A stretch of 6,434 bases of DNA from Acidimicrobiia bacterium (GTDB lineage: Bacteria > Actinomycetota > Acidimicrobiia > Acidimicrobiales > SZUA-35): the NCBI GenBank assembly GCA_029857855.1, contig JAOUGG010000149.1, forward strand, positions 1 through 6,434. Reading direction: 5' to 3'. This document shows, in pieces, positions 1-5,419 of this stretch (the stretch's first letter is position 1; every line of letters begins with the position of its first letter). The notes below the pieces were generated by a model. The model saw nothing but the letters and a program-made list of their open reading frames with translations, did not search any database and had not been told where the DNA came from. The position numbers and the translations under genes are program-made.

Positions 1-27
1 CCCACCGCCCCCGCCACCGCCACCGCC
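1..27 (-). repeat. GGN trinucleotide run coding nine glycines
   Basis: On the minus strand nine consecutive GGN codons encode Gly599-607 of the CoxL-like protein, and the run may continue past the left edge. It follows a Glu-Arg-Gly-Asp-Ser stretch. In relatives the matching region is a loop just before the next conserved strand, so this looks like a slippage-expanded surface loop. The placement in the loop is inferred from family knowledge. Confidence 0.75.
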
Positions 28-1821
28 GCTGTCGCCGCGCTCGGCCGCCAGCCGCTCGCCGACCTCGACCCATCCGACCGAGGCCGCTGCCGGCGCCCCG
101 GCGACGTGGAACACACCGTCGGCGAGAACGACATCGCCGACGGCGGCCTCCAGGAGCTCGGCCGCCGTTGTCCGGCCGACCTCCACCATCTCCTCGGCGG
201 CCAGCGCCACCGCGTTGCCCGCCTTCTGGGCCGCCTTCGAGCCGCCGGTCATCCCGCCCCGGGGAACGACGTCGGTGTCGCCGTGCACGACCTCGATCCG
301 CTCGATCGGCACGCCGGTCCGCTCGGCCACCAGCATCGCCCACGACGTGTAGTGGCCCTGGCCGTGGGGCGACGACCCGGTGAGGACCCGGAACGAGCCG
401 TCGGGCTTCAACTGGACAGCCCCGAACTCGGTGCCGGGGTAGGCGGCGGTCCGATCGATGAATGTCGACAGCCCGATACCGAGCTGGCGGGCCGCCCGCG
501 ACGATCGGCGGGCCGCCTGCTCGGCCCGCAAGCCGTCGTAGCCCAATTCGGCCACGAGCTTGTCGAGTGCCCGGGGGTAGTCGCCCGACTCGTAGACCAG
601 GTTCGTCGGATTGGTCCACGGCAGCTCGTCGGCCCGCAGCATGTTGCGCCGCCGGACCACGAGTGGGTCGAGCCCGATCTCGGCTGCGAACCGGTCGACG
701 GCCCGGTCGACCGCCGCCCCACCTTCCGGCCGCCCGGCCCCTCGGTAGGCGGCCTGGGGGGTGGTGTTGGTGGCGACCACCTCGTAGGTCCAGCGGGATC
801 GGGGCACCCGGAACGGTCCGGGCATGACCATCCCCGCGTTGCGGGCGTGGGCCGGGGCGATGGAGGAGAAGGCCCCGTTGTTTACGACGACGTGCATCTC
901 CATCGCCTTGATCGTGCCGTCGCGATCACCGCCGATGGTGAAGCGCTGGTACTGGTCGCGGGAATGGCCGAGACCGGTCATGTCGGCCGAGCGGGCCGGT
1001 GTCCACCGCACGGGCCGACCGGACCGGTGGGCCAGTAACGGCAACAACATGTCCTCGGGATAGTTCTCGGCCTTCGAGCCGAAGCTGCCACCGACGTCGC
1101 GGGTCACGACCCGAACCCGGTCGGGCTCCAGCCCGTAGTAGGAGGCCATGGCCTGGCGGATGGGGTGGACGCCCTGGTTGCCCATGTAGTGGACGAGCCG
1201 GCCGTCGTCGGTCCATATCGATGCCGCCGACCGGGTCTCGAGCGGGCTCGGGGCGAGCCGTTGGTTGTGGAACGTCTCGGTGATCACCACCTCGCAGTCG
1301 GTGAAGTCGATCGGTTCGTCGTTGAGTTCGGCGGTGATCAACACGTTCGAATCGAGATGGTCGAACACCAAAGGGGCGCCGGGTTCGGCGGCGACGCGGG
1401 GGTCGATCACCGCGGGCAGCGGCCGGTAGTCGACGACGACCAGTTCAGCCGCGTCAGCCGCCAGAGCCGCCGTCTCCGCCACCACCACCGCCACCGGCTG
1501 ACCGACGAAGCGGACCGTGTCGTCGGCCAGGGGAGGGCGGTGCACCCCGTCCGGGTAGCCGGGCATCGGGGAGGGGAGGGGGCCGAGACGCTCGCCGTTC
1601 CAGATCAGATCAGCGGCCGTGACCACGTCGACCACACCGGGCATGGTGCGAGCCTCCTCGACATCGATGCCGAGGATCTCGGCGTGGGCGTGGATGGAGG
1701 TGATGTAGTGGGCGACGAGGGCATTGTCGAGTTCGACGTTGGCCACATAGGTTCCCCGGCCCCGCAGCAGATCGGGATCCTCGATCCGCAGAACCGCCCT
1801 CCCGAACAACGAGTTGGTCAT
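1..1821 (-). CDS. Molybdenum hydroxylase large subunit, form II CoxL-like (xanthine dehydrogenase family), C-terminus cut by window edge
   Basis: This is the molybdopterin-binding large subunit of a xanthine oxidase-family hydroxylase, which normally works with an FAD (CoxM-like) and a 2Fe-2S (CoxS-like) subunit in the cytoplasm. I read the frame by hand: it is open without a stop from the ATG at 1821-1819 to base 1, giving 607 residues. The N-terminus has the family pattern [18 protein letters not shown] (about 11-28). Further motifs are DVGGSFGSK (242-250), AYRGAGRPE (358-366), HGQGH (486-490) and MTGGSK (524-529). AYRGAGR is the loop of form II enzymes; true aerobic CO dehydrogenases (form I) have AYRCSFR. 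CO oxidation is therefore unlikely, and the substrate, perhaps an N-heterocycle or aldehyde, cannot be read from the sequence. Relatives have about 760-800 residues, so roughly 150-190, including the catalytic Glu, are missing off the left edge. Residues 599-607 are nine consecutive glycines. The gene is divergent from the serine hydrolase at 1930. Confidence 0.93.
   Translation of the reverse strand, partial: MTNSLFGRAVLRIEDPDLLRGRGTYVANVELDNALVAHYITSIHAHAEILGIDVEEARTMPGVVDVVTAADLIWNGERLGPLPSPMPGYPDGVHRPPLADDTVRFVGQPVAVVVAETAALAADAAELVVVDYRPLPAVIDPRVAAEPGAPLVFDHLDSNVLITAELNDEPIDFTDCEVVITETFHNQRLAPSPLETRSAASIWTDDGRLVHYMGNQGVHPIRQAMASYYGLEPDRVRVVTRDVGGSFGSKAENYPEDMLLPLLAHRSGRPVRWTPARSADMTGLGHSRDQYQRFTIGGDRDGTIKAMEMHVVVNNGAFSSIAPAHARNAGMVMPGPFRVPRSRWTYEVVATNTTPQAAYRGAGRPEGGAAVDRAVDRFAAEIGLDPLVVRRRNMLRADELPWTNPTNLVYESGDYPRALDKLVAELGYDGLRAEQAARRSSRAARQLGIGLSTFIDRTAAYPGTEFGAVQLKPDGSFRVLTGSSPHGQGHYTSWAMLVAERTGVPIERIEVVHGDTDVVPRGGMTGGSKAAQKAGNAVALAAEEMVEVGRTTAAELLEAAVGDVVLADGVFHVAGAPAAASVGWVEVGERLAAERGDSGGGGGGGGG
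1561..1582 (+). other. Possible G-quadruplex motif inside the CoxL-like gene
   Basis: The plus strand carries four G-runs of 3, 4, 4 and 5 G (1561-1563, 1568-1571, 1573-1576, 1578-1582) separated by CATC, A and A. This fits the usual G3+N1-7 rule. The plus strand is the template strand of the CoxL-like gene. The same bases encode a Pro-Leu-Pro-Ser-Pro-Met-Pro stretch, so proline codons may explain the G-richness without any structural role. Confidence 0.3.
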
Positions 1822-1829
1822 AGGACCCG

Positions 1830-1835
1830 ACGCTA
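1830..1835 (-). promoter_or_regulatory. Candidate -10 box (TAGCGT) for the CoxL-like gene
   Basis: On the minus strand TAGCGT lies 8 nt upstream of the ATG and fits the actinobacterial TAnnnT form. There is no good Shine-Dalgarno sequence in front of the ATG (the bases are CGGGTCCT), so a leaderless or nearly leaderless transcript is possible. No convincing -35 was seen. The 8-nt gap is at the long end of what is usual. Confidence 0.3.
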
Positions 1836-1853
1836 TCGGAGGTGGCTGTGCGG

Positions 1854-1883
1854 TGGACAGATTCCATTGGGCGCAACTAAAGT
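1854..1883 (+). promoter_or_regulatory. Candidate sigma-70-like promoter for the serine hydrolase
   Basis: TGGACA (1854-1859) and TAAAGT (1878-1883) are separated by 18 bp and resemble TTGACA/TATAAT. Transcription would start near 1890, leaving a leader of about 40 nt that holds an inverted repeat and a clear ribosome binding site. The call rests on consensus matching alone. Confidence 0.35.
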
Positions 1884-1894
1884 CAGCGACGGGG

Positions 1895-1908
1895 CGGACC
1901 ACCGTCCG
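1895..1908. repeat. Short inverted repeat in the divergent control region
   Basis: CGGAC and GTCCG form a perfect 5-bp inverted repeat around CACC. It lies just downstream of the candidate hydrolase promoter and 7 bp before the ribosome binding site. It could be a small operator half-site pair or an RNA hairpin in the leader. It is short enough to be chance in GC-rich DNA. Confidence 0.3.
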
Positions 1909-1915
1909 AAAACAC

Positions 1916-1923
1916 AAAGGGGA
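1916..1923 (+). promoter_or_regulatory. Ribosome binding site AAAGGGGA
   Basis: This purine-rich Shine-Dalgarno-like site lies 6 nt before the ATG at 1930. It fixes the hydrolase start there and rules out the much longer open frame upstream, which runs antisense through the CoxL-like gene. Confidence 0.7.
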
Positions 1924-1929
1924 AATCTC

Positions 1930-3126
1930 ATGAGCGATCTCACGTCCGCCATCGACGCGGTGCTCGACGGTGTCGTCAGCGGCTCGCCGCGCGTCCCGGG
2001 TGTTGCCGCAGTGGCCACCGATCGGAACGGCAACATCTACCAGGGGGCCCGAGGCGAACGGATCCTCGGCGGCGGAACCGACTTCACCACCGACACGGTC
2101 TGCGCCATCTTCTCGACGACCAAGGCCATCGCCGGCACCGCCGCCCTCCAGTTGGTCGAGGAGGGCAAGCTCGATCTCGACGCGCCGGCCAAGGAGTACA
2201 TCCCCCGCATCGGTGAAGTCCAGGTACTCGACGGGATCGAAGACAGCGGTGAGCCGCGACTCCGGGCCCCCAAACGCGACATCACCACCCGTCATCTCCT
2301 CACCCACACAGCCGGTTTCGCCTACGACTTCTTCAACGAGACCTACACCCGGCTGGCCGAGAGCCAGGGTTATCCGAGTGTGGTGAGCGCCACCTGGGCG
2401 TCGATCGAGACACCCCTGCTGTTCGATCCGGGTGACCAGTGGGAGTACGGCTCGAACATCGACTGGGCCGGCATGGTGGTCGAGGCCATCACCGGGAAGC
2501 GCCTCGGCGAGGTTCTGCAGGAGCGCGTGTTCGAACCGCTCGGCATGAACTCCACCGCCTTCTCGATGACCGACGACATGCGCTCCCGGATGGCCCGCAT
2601 CCACGCCCGCTCACCGGAGGACGGCAGCCTCACCCCGCTGCTCGACATGGAGCTGCCGCCCGACCCCGAACTGCACATGGCCGGTCACGGGCTCTACGGC
2701 ACGGCCGACGACTACGTGAAGTTCATCCGCATGTGGCTGAACGACGGTCGTGGCCCCGGCGGTGAGCAGGTCCTGAAACCCGAGACGGTTGAGATGGCCG
2801 TCGGCAACCACCTGCCCGAGGGCATGAAGATCAAGATGCTGCCCGGCGTCAACCCGGCCTACTCGAACGACGCCGAGTTCTTCCCCGGGATGCCGAAGAC
2901 GTGGGCGCTGACCTTCATGATCAACGACGAGGACGCCCCCACCGGCCGCCCCGCCGGGTCGATCGCCTGGGCCGGTCTGGCCAACCTCTACTACTGGATC
3001 GACCGGCAGAACGGTCTCGGGGGGTTCTGGGCCACCCAGATCTTCCCGTTCGCCGACCCGACGTCGGTCGGCGGCTTCCTCGACTTCGAGAAGGCCGTCT
3101 ACGACAACGCCCTGCAGTCCGCCTGA
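1930..3126 (+). CDS. Beta-lactamase-fold serine hydrolase (EstB/LovD-like esterase group)
   Basis: The 398-residue protein belongs to the beta-lactamase/penicillin-binding-protein-like serine hydrolases (class C fold). The nucleophile motif SxxK is Ser62-Thr-Thr-Lys65. The family pattern [13 protein letters not shown] is at 118-130, the tyrosine motif is Tyr173-Gly-Ser-Asn176, and FEPLGMNST (201-209) is also typical. In place of the third KTG triad it has Trp347-Ala-Gly349 in a [12 protein letters not shown] segment, followed by [13 protein letters not shown]. That matches the W-G-G type seen in EstB-like esterases and LovD-like acyltransferases better than true beta-lactamases. An ester or amide substrate is therefore more likely than an antibiotic, but the substrate is unknown. 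There is no signal peptide or membrane segment, so it is probably cytoplasmic. A good ribosome binding site fixes the start. It is divergent from the CoxL-like gene, and its last 28 bp overlap the end of the sulfotransferase gene. Confidence 0.93.
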   Translation: MSDLTSAIDAVLDGVVSGSPRVPGVAAVATDRNGNIYQGARGERILGGGTDFTTDTVCAIFSTTKAIAGTAALQLVEEGKLDLDAPAKEYIPRIGEVQVLDGIEDSGEPRLRAPKRDITTRHLLTHTAGFAYDFFNETYTRLAESQGYPSVVSATWASIETPLLFDPGDQWEYGSNIDWAGMVVEAITGKRLGEVLQERVFEPLGMNSTAFSMTDDMRSRMARIHARSPEDGSLTPLLDMELPPDPELHMAGHGLYGTADDYVKFIRMWLNDGRGPGGEQVLKPETVEMAVGNHLPEGMKIKMLPGVNPAYSNDAEFFPGMPKTWALTFMINDEDAPTGRPAGSIAWAGLANLYYWIDRQNGLGGFWATQIFPFADPTSVGGFLDFEKAVYDNALQSA

Positions 3127-4211
3127 TCGGCCTGACCCGCCTGATCGGCCTCGTCGGCCTGTCCGCGTGTTTCGAGCAGCTCGAGCACAAGCGCGGCCAG
3201 GCCGTCGTAGCCGGGCGGTGGGTGTTTCGGTTCGTGGTCGGGATCATCGGCCGCGAACAGATGGCTGCGGTCGGGAAAGAACCGGGTTCGGACCCATTCG
3301 TTTGAGTCGGTGAACGCCTCCCGGTAGCGTTCGGCCAGACGGGGTGGCAGGCGATAACCCGGACCGATGCTGTGGCGTTCGAGCGCCGCGACAAGCTCGA
3401 CGTGCCGCGGGTTCGGTCGACCGTCGACGATCGCCGAAAGATGCTCGTTGATACGGCACAACACCTCGAGCTCGGCCGTCGACAGGCTCCGATTCAGCTG
3501 CCCGCCGTCGAGATCCGGGTCGACCGGAATCGTCGGTACACCGAGCGCGTCGGCGAAGTCGGTGAGGATCGAACCACCGAGGAGGGCGTCGGGCTCGAAC
3601 AGCCTGGGCACAACGTCATCGAAGACCGCCTCCCACCTTTCAATGCTGCCCCGATGGTCACACAGGAGGTGATAATAGGTACCGGGCTCCGGCGGTGGCG
3701 GAGTCCGTCGGGCCGACCCGTGTTTGACGACGGTGGAGTGCAGCGACGCCGCCAGCGAGACCGGTTCCCGGAGGTAGACGACCACCGTCGTCCCGGTCAC
3801 CCCGATGTCGGCCAGAAGTGACGCCAGACGCTCGATTTCCGACGGTTTCGTCAGCCGCGAGTGGAGGTGCTCGGACGAGAACAACACGGTGCCGATCCCG
3901 GGCCCGCCGATCCCGGACCCGCCGATCCCGGCCTCAGCGGTGATCGCCGCCAGTTCCGACTTCAGCCCGGCCACGAGCTCGGCTCGGAACCGGCGCCGGG
4001 ATTCGGCGTCGGTGATCCCGGCGTCGGCGCTGCGGTCGTCGTGCCGGTCGTGGTCGTAGGCGGCGACGGCCAGGCGCCAGTTGTTCCCGGTGCCGGCCGA
4101 GCGGGTGACGGCGACGCCCTTCGCCGCCAGCGCGCTTCGCTGATGATCGAGGTGTCGTTGGAGGGTGGTGGTGGCGGTCTTCTCGGTGCCGATGTGCAGG
4201 ACGCAGCGCAT
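3099..4211 (-). CDS. Sulfotransferase-like protein (P-loop, PAPS-type)
   Basis: The 370-residue protein begins with [13 protein letters not shown] (6-18), the 5'-phosphosulfate-binding loop of a large bacterial sulfotransferase group, where the usual form is GTEKTGTT; here the third loop position is Ala13 instead of Gly. The second signature, [23 protein letters not shown] (143-165), matches the 3'-phosphate-binding strand and helix. Such proteins are expected to move a sulfuryl group from PAPS to a carbohydrate, lipid or other acceptor; the acceptor is not evident. The ATG at 4211 is chosen because the P-loop follows within five residues. The frame is open further upstream, but only antisense-free overlap with the SRPBCC gene in another frame lies there. 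Residues 95-107 are a GIGGx repeat and the C-terminus (351-365) is a QAD-type repeat, both matching DNA tandem arrays. The SRPBCC gene lies 52 bp upstream on the same strand. Confidence 0.82.
   Translation of the reverse strand: MRCVLHIGTEKTATTTLQRHLDHQRSALAAKGVAVTRSAGTGNNWRLAVAAYDHDRHDDRSADAGITDAESRRRFRAELVAGLKSELAAITAEAGIGGSGIGGPGIGTVLFSSEHLHSRLTKPSEIERLASLLADIGVTGTTVVVYLREPVSLAASLHSTVVKHGSARRTPPPPEPGTYYHLLCDHRGSIERWEAVFDDVVPRLFEPDALLGGSILTDFADALGVPTIPVDPDLDGGQLNRSLSTAELEVLCRINEHLSAIVDGRPNPRHVELVAALERHSIGPGYRLPPRLAERYREAFTDSNEWVRTRFFPDRSHLFAADDPDHEPKHPPPGYDGLAALVLELLETRGQADEADQAGQADQADCRALS
3121..3165. repeat. Five degenerate 9-bp tandem units at the tail of the sulfotransferase gene
   Basis: The units are gcctgatcg, gcctgaccc, gcctgatcg, gcctcgtcg and gcctgtccg. 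Read on the minus strand they encode the QAD/EAD/QAG repeats near the sulfotransferase C-terminus. The first unit contains the TGA stop of the serine hydrolase (3124-3126). A 9-bp period keeps the sulfotransferase frame when the unit number changes. Confidence 0.75.
3891..3935. repeat. Three 15-bp tandem units inside the sulfotransferase gene
   Basis: The units are gccgatcccgggccc, gccgatcccggaccc and gccgatcccggcctc. They encode the [13 protein letters not shown] stretch (about residues 95-107) on the minus strand, probably a flexible glycine loop between the N-terminal helices and the strand TVLFSSEH. The near identity of units suggests recent duplication by slippage. Confidence 0.8.
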
Positions 4212-4222
4212 CGGGCCCGATG
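4209..4222. promoter_or_regulatory. Perfect 14-bp palindrome across the sulfotransferase start codon
   Basis: CATCGGGCCCGATG is its own reverse complement. On the minus strand its last three bases are the ATG of the sulfotransferase, and its other end overlaps the candidate -10 box TACCAT. A dimeric repressor bound here would cover the start of transcription. This is inferred from position only, and it could also be a chance palindrome. Confidence 0.4.
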
Positions 4223-4225
4223 GTA
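4220..4225 (-). promoter_or_regulatory. Candidate -10 box (TACCAT) for the sulfotransferase gene
   Basis: TACCAT on the minus strand ends 8 nt before the ATG, and no Shine-Dalgarno sequence is present between them. The same hexamer stands 6 nt before the SixA-like gene. If used, it would give a leaderless or very short-leader sulfotransferase mRNA, separate from any read-through from the SRPBCC gene. Confidence 0.35.
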
Positions 4226-4230
4226 GTTGG

Positions 4231-4274
4231 TCGGGCGACGGTCGGGCGACGGTCAGGCGAGGGTCAGGTGTCGG
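4231..4274. repeat. Four 11-bp direct repeats between the SRPBCC and sulfotransferase genes
   Basis: The units are tcgggcgacgg, tcgggcgacgg, tcaggcgaggg and tcaggtgtcgg. The first two are identical and the others diverge stepwise. The array fills most of the 52-bp gap and its last unit holds the final codons and stop of the SRPBCC gene. It lies directly upstream of the candidate sulfotransferase -10 box. An 11-bp period is about one DNA turn, so a set of binding sites is possible; a slippage tract is the simpler alternative. Confidence 0.7.
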
Positions 4275-4764
4275 GGGAGTTGTTCGACGAGGCGTCGGCC
4301 ACGGCCGCCAGCACCACCGGGTCCTCGCAGCCCCGGGCGTACCCGGCGATCCGCCGGTCGATGTCTCGCTGCAACAACCGCAGGCCGATCGGCTCGGCCA
4401 GACGCGACAACCACCGCGGTCGGATCGTGAACACGTAGCGCCACGTGGCCTCGGTGCGATGCTCATCGACCGGTCGAAACGACCAGCCGCCGCCGAAGGT
4501 CTCGAAGAACCACGGGCCCCGAACCATCTTCATGCCGACCTGGTTCGGCCGCCGGAAGCTCGTGTACTCGCTCACCATCGTCAGGCCGTGACGCGAGCGG
4601 GTCCGGGTGCGCATACCCTTGTCGGGCACCGAGGCCCCGTCGAGCAGAACCTGCGAGCGAACGAACGGATCCCAGCGGTACCGGATCTCACCCTGGGTCT
4701 GTGACACGGCGAAGGCCACGTCGACGCCGACCGGAACCACGATTTTCGCCTCGACCCGCGCCAT
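4264..4764 (-). CDS. SRPBCC (START/Bet v 1-like, polyketide cyclase/dehydrase-type) protein
   Basis: The 166-residue protein fits the SRPBCC fold, a helix-grip domain with a deep hydrophobic ligand pocket. The first strand, VEAKIVVPVGVDVAFAVSQ (4-22), and the Trp31-Asp-Pro33 signature after it are typical, as are the alternating later strands (TMVSEYTSF about 62-70, EATWRYVFTIRP about 105-116) and the long C-terminal helix (about 118-143). The length suits a single-domain member. These proteins bind lipids, aromatics or polyketides, and a few are enzymes; neither ligand nor reaction can be read here. The ATG at 4764 is chosen because the fold starts directly there; an in-frame start at 4824 would add 20 residues without family features. 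AGGA lies about 10 nt upstream, within a possible TAnnnT box. The sulfotransferase follows 52 bp downstream on the same strand, suggesting cotranscription. Confidence 0.8.
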   Translation of the reverse strand: MARVEAKIVVPVGVDVAFAVSQTQGEIRYRWDPFVRSQVLLDGASVPDKGMRTRTRSRHGLTMVSEYTSFRRPNQVGMKMVRGPWFFETFGGGWSFRPVDEHRTEATWRYVFTIRPRWLSRLAEPIGLRLLQRDIDRRIAGYARGCEDPVVLAAVADASSNNSPDT

Positions 4765-4771
4765 GATCCCG

Positions 4772-4777
4772 ATCCTA
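4772..4777 (-). promoter_or_regulatory. TAGGAT upstream of the SRPBCC gene: -10 box or Shine-Dalgarno
   Basis: TAGGAT on the minus strand ends 7 nt before the ATG. It fits TAnnnT for a leaderless transcript, but it also contains AGGA at a workable distance for a ribosome binding site. The sequence alone does not decide between them. Confidence 0.35.
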
Positions 4778-4847
4778 CGGCCGGTGAGGCTTCGGTCACA
4801 AACAGGCCAAGAACATCCAATCACTCCCTGTTGGACGGCCCAGCGGC

Positions 4848-4853
4848 TACCAT
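4848..4853 (+). promoter_or_regulatory. Candidate -10 box (TACCAT) for a leaderless SixA-like mRNA
   Basis: TACCAT ends 6 nt before the ATG at 4860, the expected distance from a -10 box to the first transcribed base, so transcription would begin at the start codon. The bases between (CGCGTC) hold no Shine-Dalgarno site. No clear -35 at 17-18 bp was found; TTGGAC at 4831 is too close. Confidence 0.45.
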
Positions 4854-4859
4854 CGCGTC

Positions 4860-5336
4860 ATGCTGTTGGTAATGCGGCATGCCAAATCCGACTGGTCCGC
4901 AAAGACCAACGACCACCAGCGCCCGCTGAACAGGCGTGGCGTGAAGGCGGCTCAACGGATGGGCAGGCTGATCACCGAAATCGGGCTCACGCCGGACCTC
5001 GTCATCACCTCGACCGCCATCCGAGCGGCCACCACGGCCAAACTGGCCGCCGAAGCCGGCGAGTGGAACTGCCCCATCCGGGAGACCGACAACTTCTACG
5101 AGACGTCGGTCGGCGTCGTGCTCAACGAACTGCGGGAACTCGGTGACGAGATCGGCATCTGCCTGATCGTGGGCCACGACACCACGTGGTCCCGAACCGT
5201 CGAGGTGCTGACCGGAGCCAACGCGGCCATGCGTACCGCCACCGTCGCCGTCATCGACAACGGAGCGGGCTGGTCCCGGATCGGCAACTACTCGTGCGAG
5301 CTGGTCGCGCTCCTCCAGCCTCGCCACTTCGAATGA
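4860..5336 (+). CDS. SixA-type phosphohistidine phosphatase (histidine phosphatase superfamily)
   Basis: The 158-residue protein starts MLLVMRHAKSDW, the SixA version of the RHG motif, with His7 as the expected phospho-accepting nucleophile and Arg6 beside it. Other superfamily residues are Arg21 and Leu23-Asn24-Arg25-Arg26-Gly27 (the R-PL-xxG stretch), Thr50-Ser-Thr-Ala-Ile-Arg55 (SPxxRAxxT-like) and Val104-Gly-His106-Asp. E. coli SixA acts on phosphohistidine of the ArcB HPt domain; whether this protein acts on a histidine kinase, another phosphoprotein or a small molecule is unknown. The length is normal for the family, and there is no signal peptide. The start is fixed by the motif lying at residue 6. 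It is divergent from the SRPBCC gene (95 bp apart) and convergent with the TldE-like gene, so it is probably transcribed alone. Confidence 0.92.
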   Translation: MLLVMRHAKSDWSAKTNDHQRPLNRRGVKAAQRMGRLITEIGLTPDLVITSTAIRAATTAKLAAEAGEWNCPIRETDNFYETSVGVVLNELRELGDEIGICLIVGHDTTWSRTVEVLTGANAAMRTATVAVIDNGAGWSRIGNYSCELVALLQPRHFE

Positions 5337-5350
5337 GCCCGATCACGGGT
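5337..5350 (+). other. Weak hairpin just after the SixA-like gene
   Basis: CCCG and CGGG pair across ATCA, with one flanking G-T wobble, directly after the TGA stop. The stem is only 4-5 bp and no T-run follows, so it is a poor intrinsic terminator. It is listed because it is the only hairpin seen in the gap between the convergent genes. Confidence 0.2.
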
Positions 5351-5371
5351 CGCCTGAAGAGGGGGCCTGCC

Positions 5372-5419
5372 GTGGCTACGTGGCTACATGCCTACATGCC
5401 TACATGGCTACGTGGCTAC
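5372..5419. repeat. Six 8-bp tandem units between convergent SixA-like and TldE-like genes
   Basis: Six head-to-tail units follow the form RTGSCTAC: gtggctac, gtggctac, atgcctac, atgcctac, atggctac, gtggctac. On the minus strand every unit carries TAG, and the last plus-strand unit supplies the TAG stop (5416-5418) of the TldE-like gene. As 8 is not a multiple of three, successive units place TAG in all three minus-strand frames. There are no spacers, so this is not a CRISPR array. Confidence 0.85.

Noticed and set aside
106..1038. 310-codon open frame on the plus strand
   Set aside because: It is a GC-driven shadow of the CoxL-like gene, which carries all the conserved motifs on the minus strand; its translation is low-complexity Gly/Arg/Pro/Val.
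1..1821. Aerobic CO dehydrogenase large subunit (form I CoxL)
   Set aside because: The active-site loop is AYRGAGR, not AYRCSFR.
1165..1929. Upstream extension of the serine hydrolase frame on the plus strand by 255 codons
   Set aside because: It runs antisense through the CoxL-like gene, lacks family features, and a strong ribosome binding site stands before the ATG at 1930.
1930..3126. Beta-lactamase resistance gene
   Set aside because: The fold and SxxK fit, but the WAG segment instead of KTG and the lack of a signal peptide point to an EstB/LovD-like cytoplasmic esterase or acyltransferase.
4212..4466. N-terminal extension of the sulfotransferase frame to 4466
   Set aside because: The extra residues are Arg/Pro/Ser-rich and overlap the SRPBCC gene in another frame; the P-loop belongs at the N-terminus, giving the start at 4211.
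4831..4853. TTGGAC/TACCAT as a complete promoter pair for the SixA-like gene
   Set aside because: The spacer is only 11 bp, too short for a -35/-10 pair; only the TACCAT box was kept.
4165..5146. Two 179-codon plus-strand open frames (4165-4704 and 4607-5146)
   Set aside because: Both are antisense or out-of-frame to the SRPBCC, sulfotransferase and SixA-like genes, which have recognisable motifs; neither shows any family feature.
5372..5419. Possible CRISPR or iteron-type array
   Set aside because: The 8-bp units are contiguous without spacers and too few and short for CRISPR; no replication gene is nearby to support an iteron origin.
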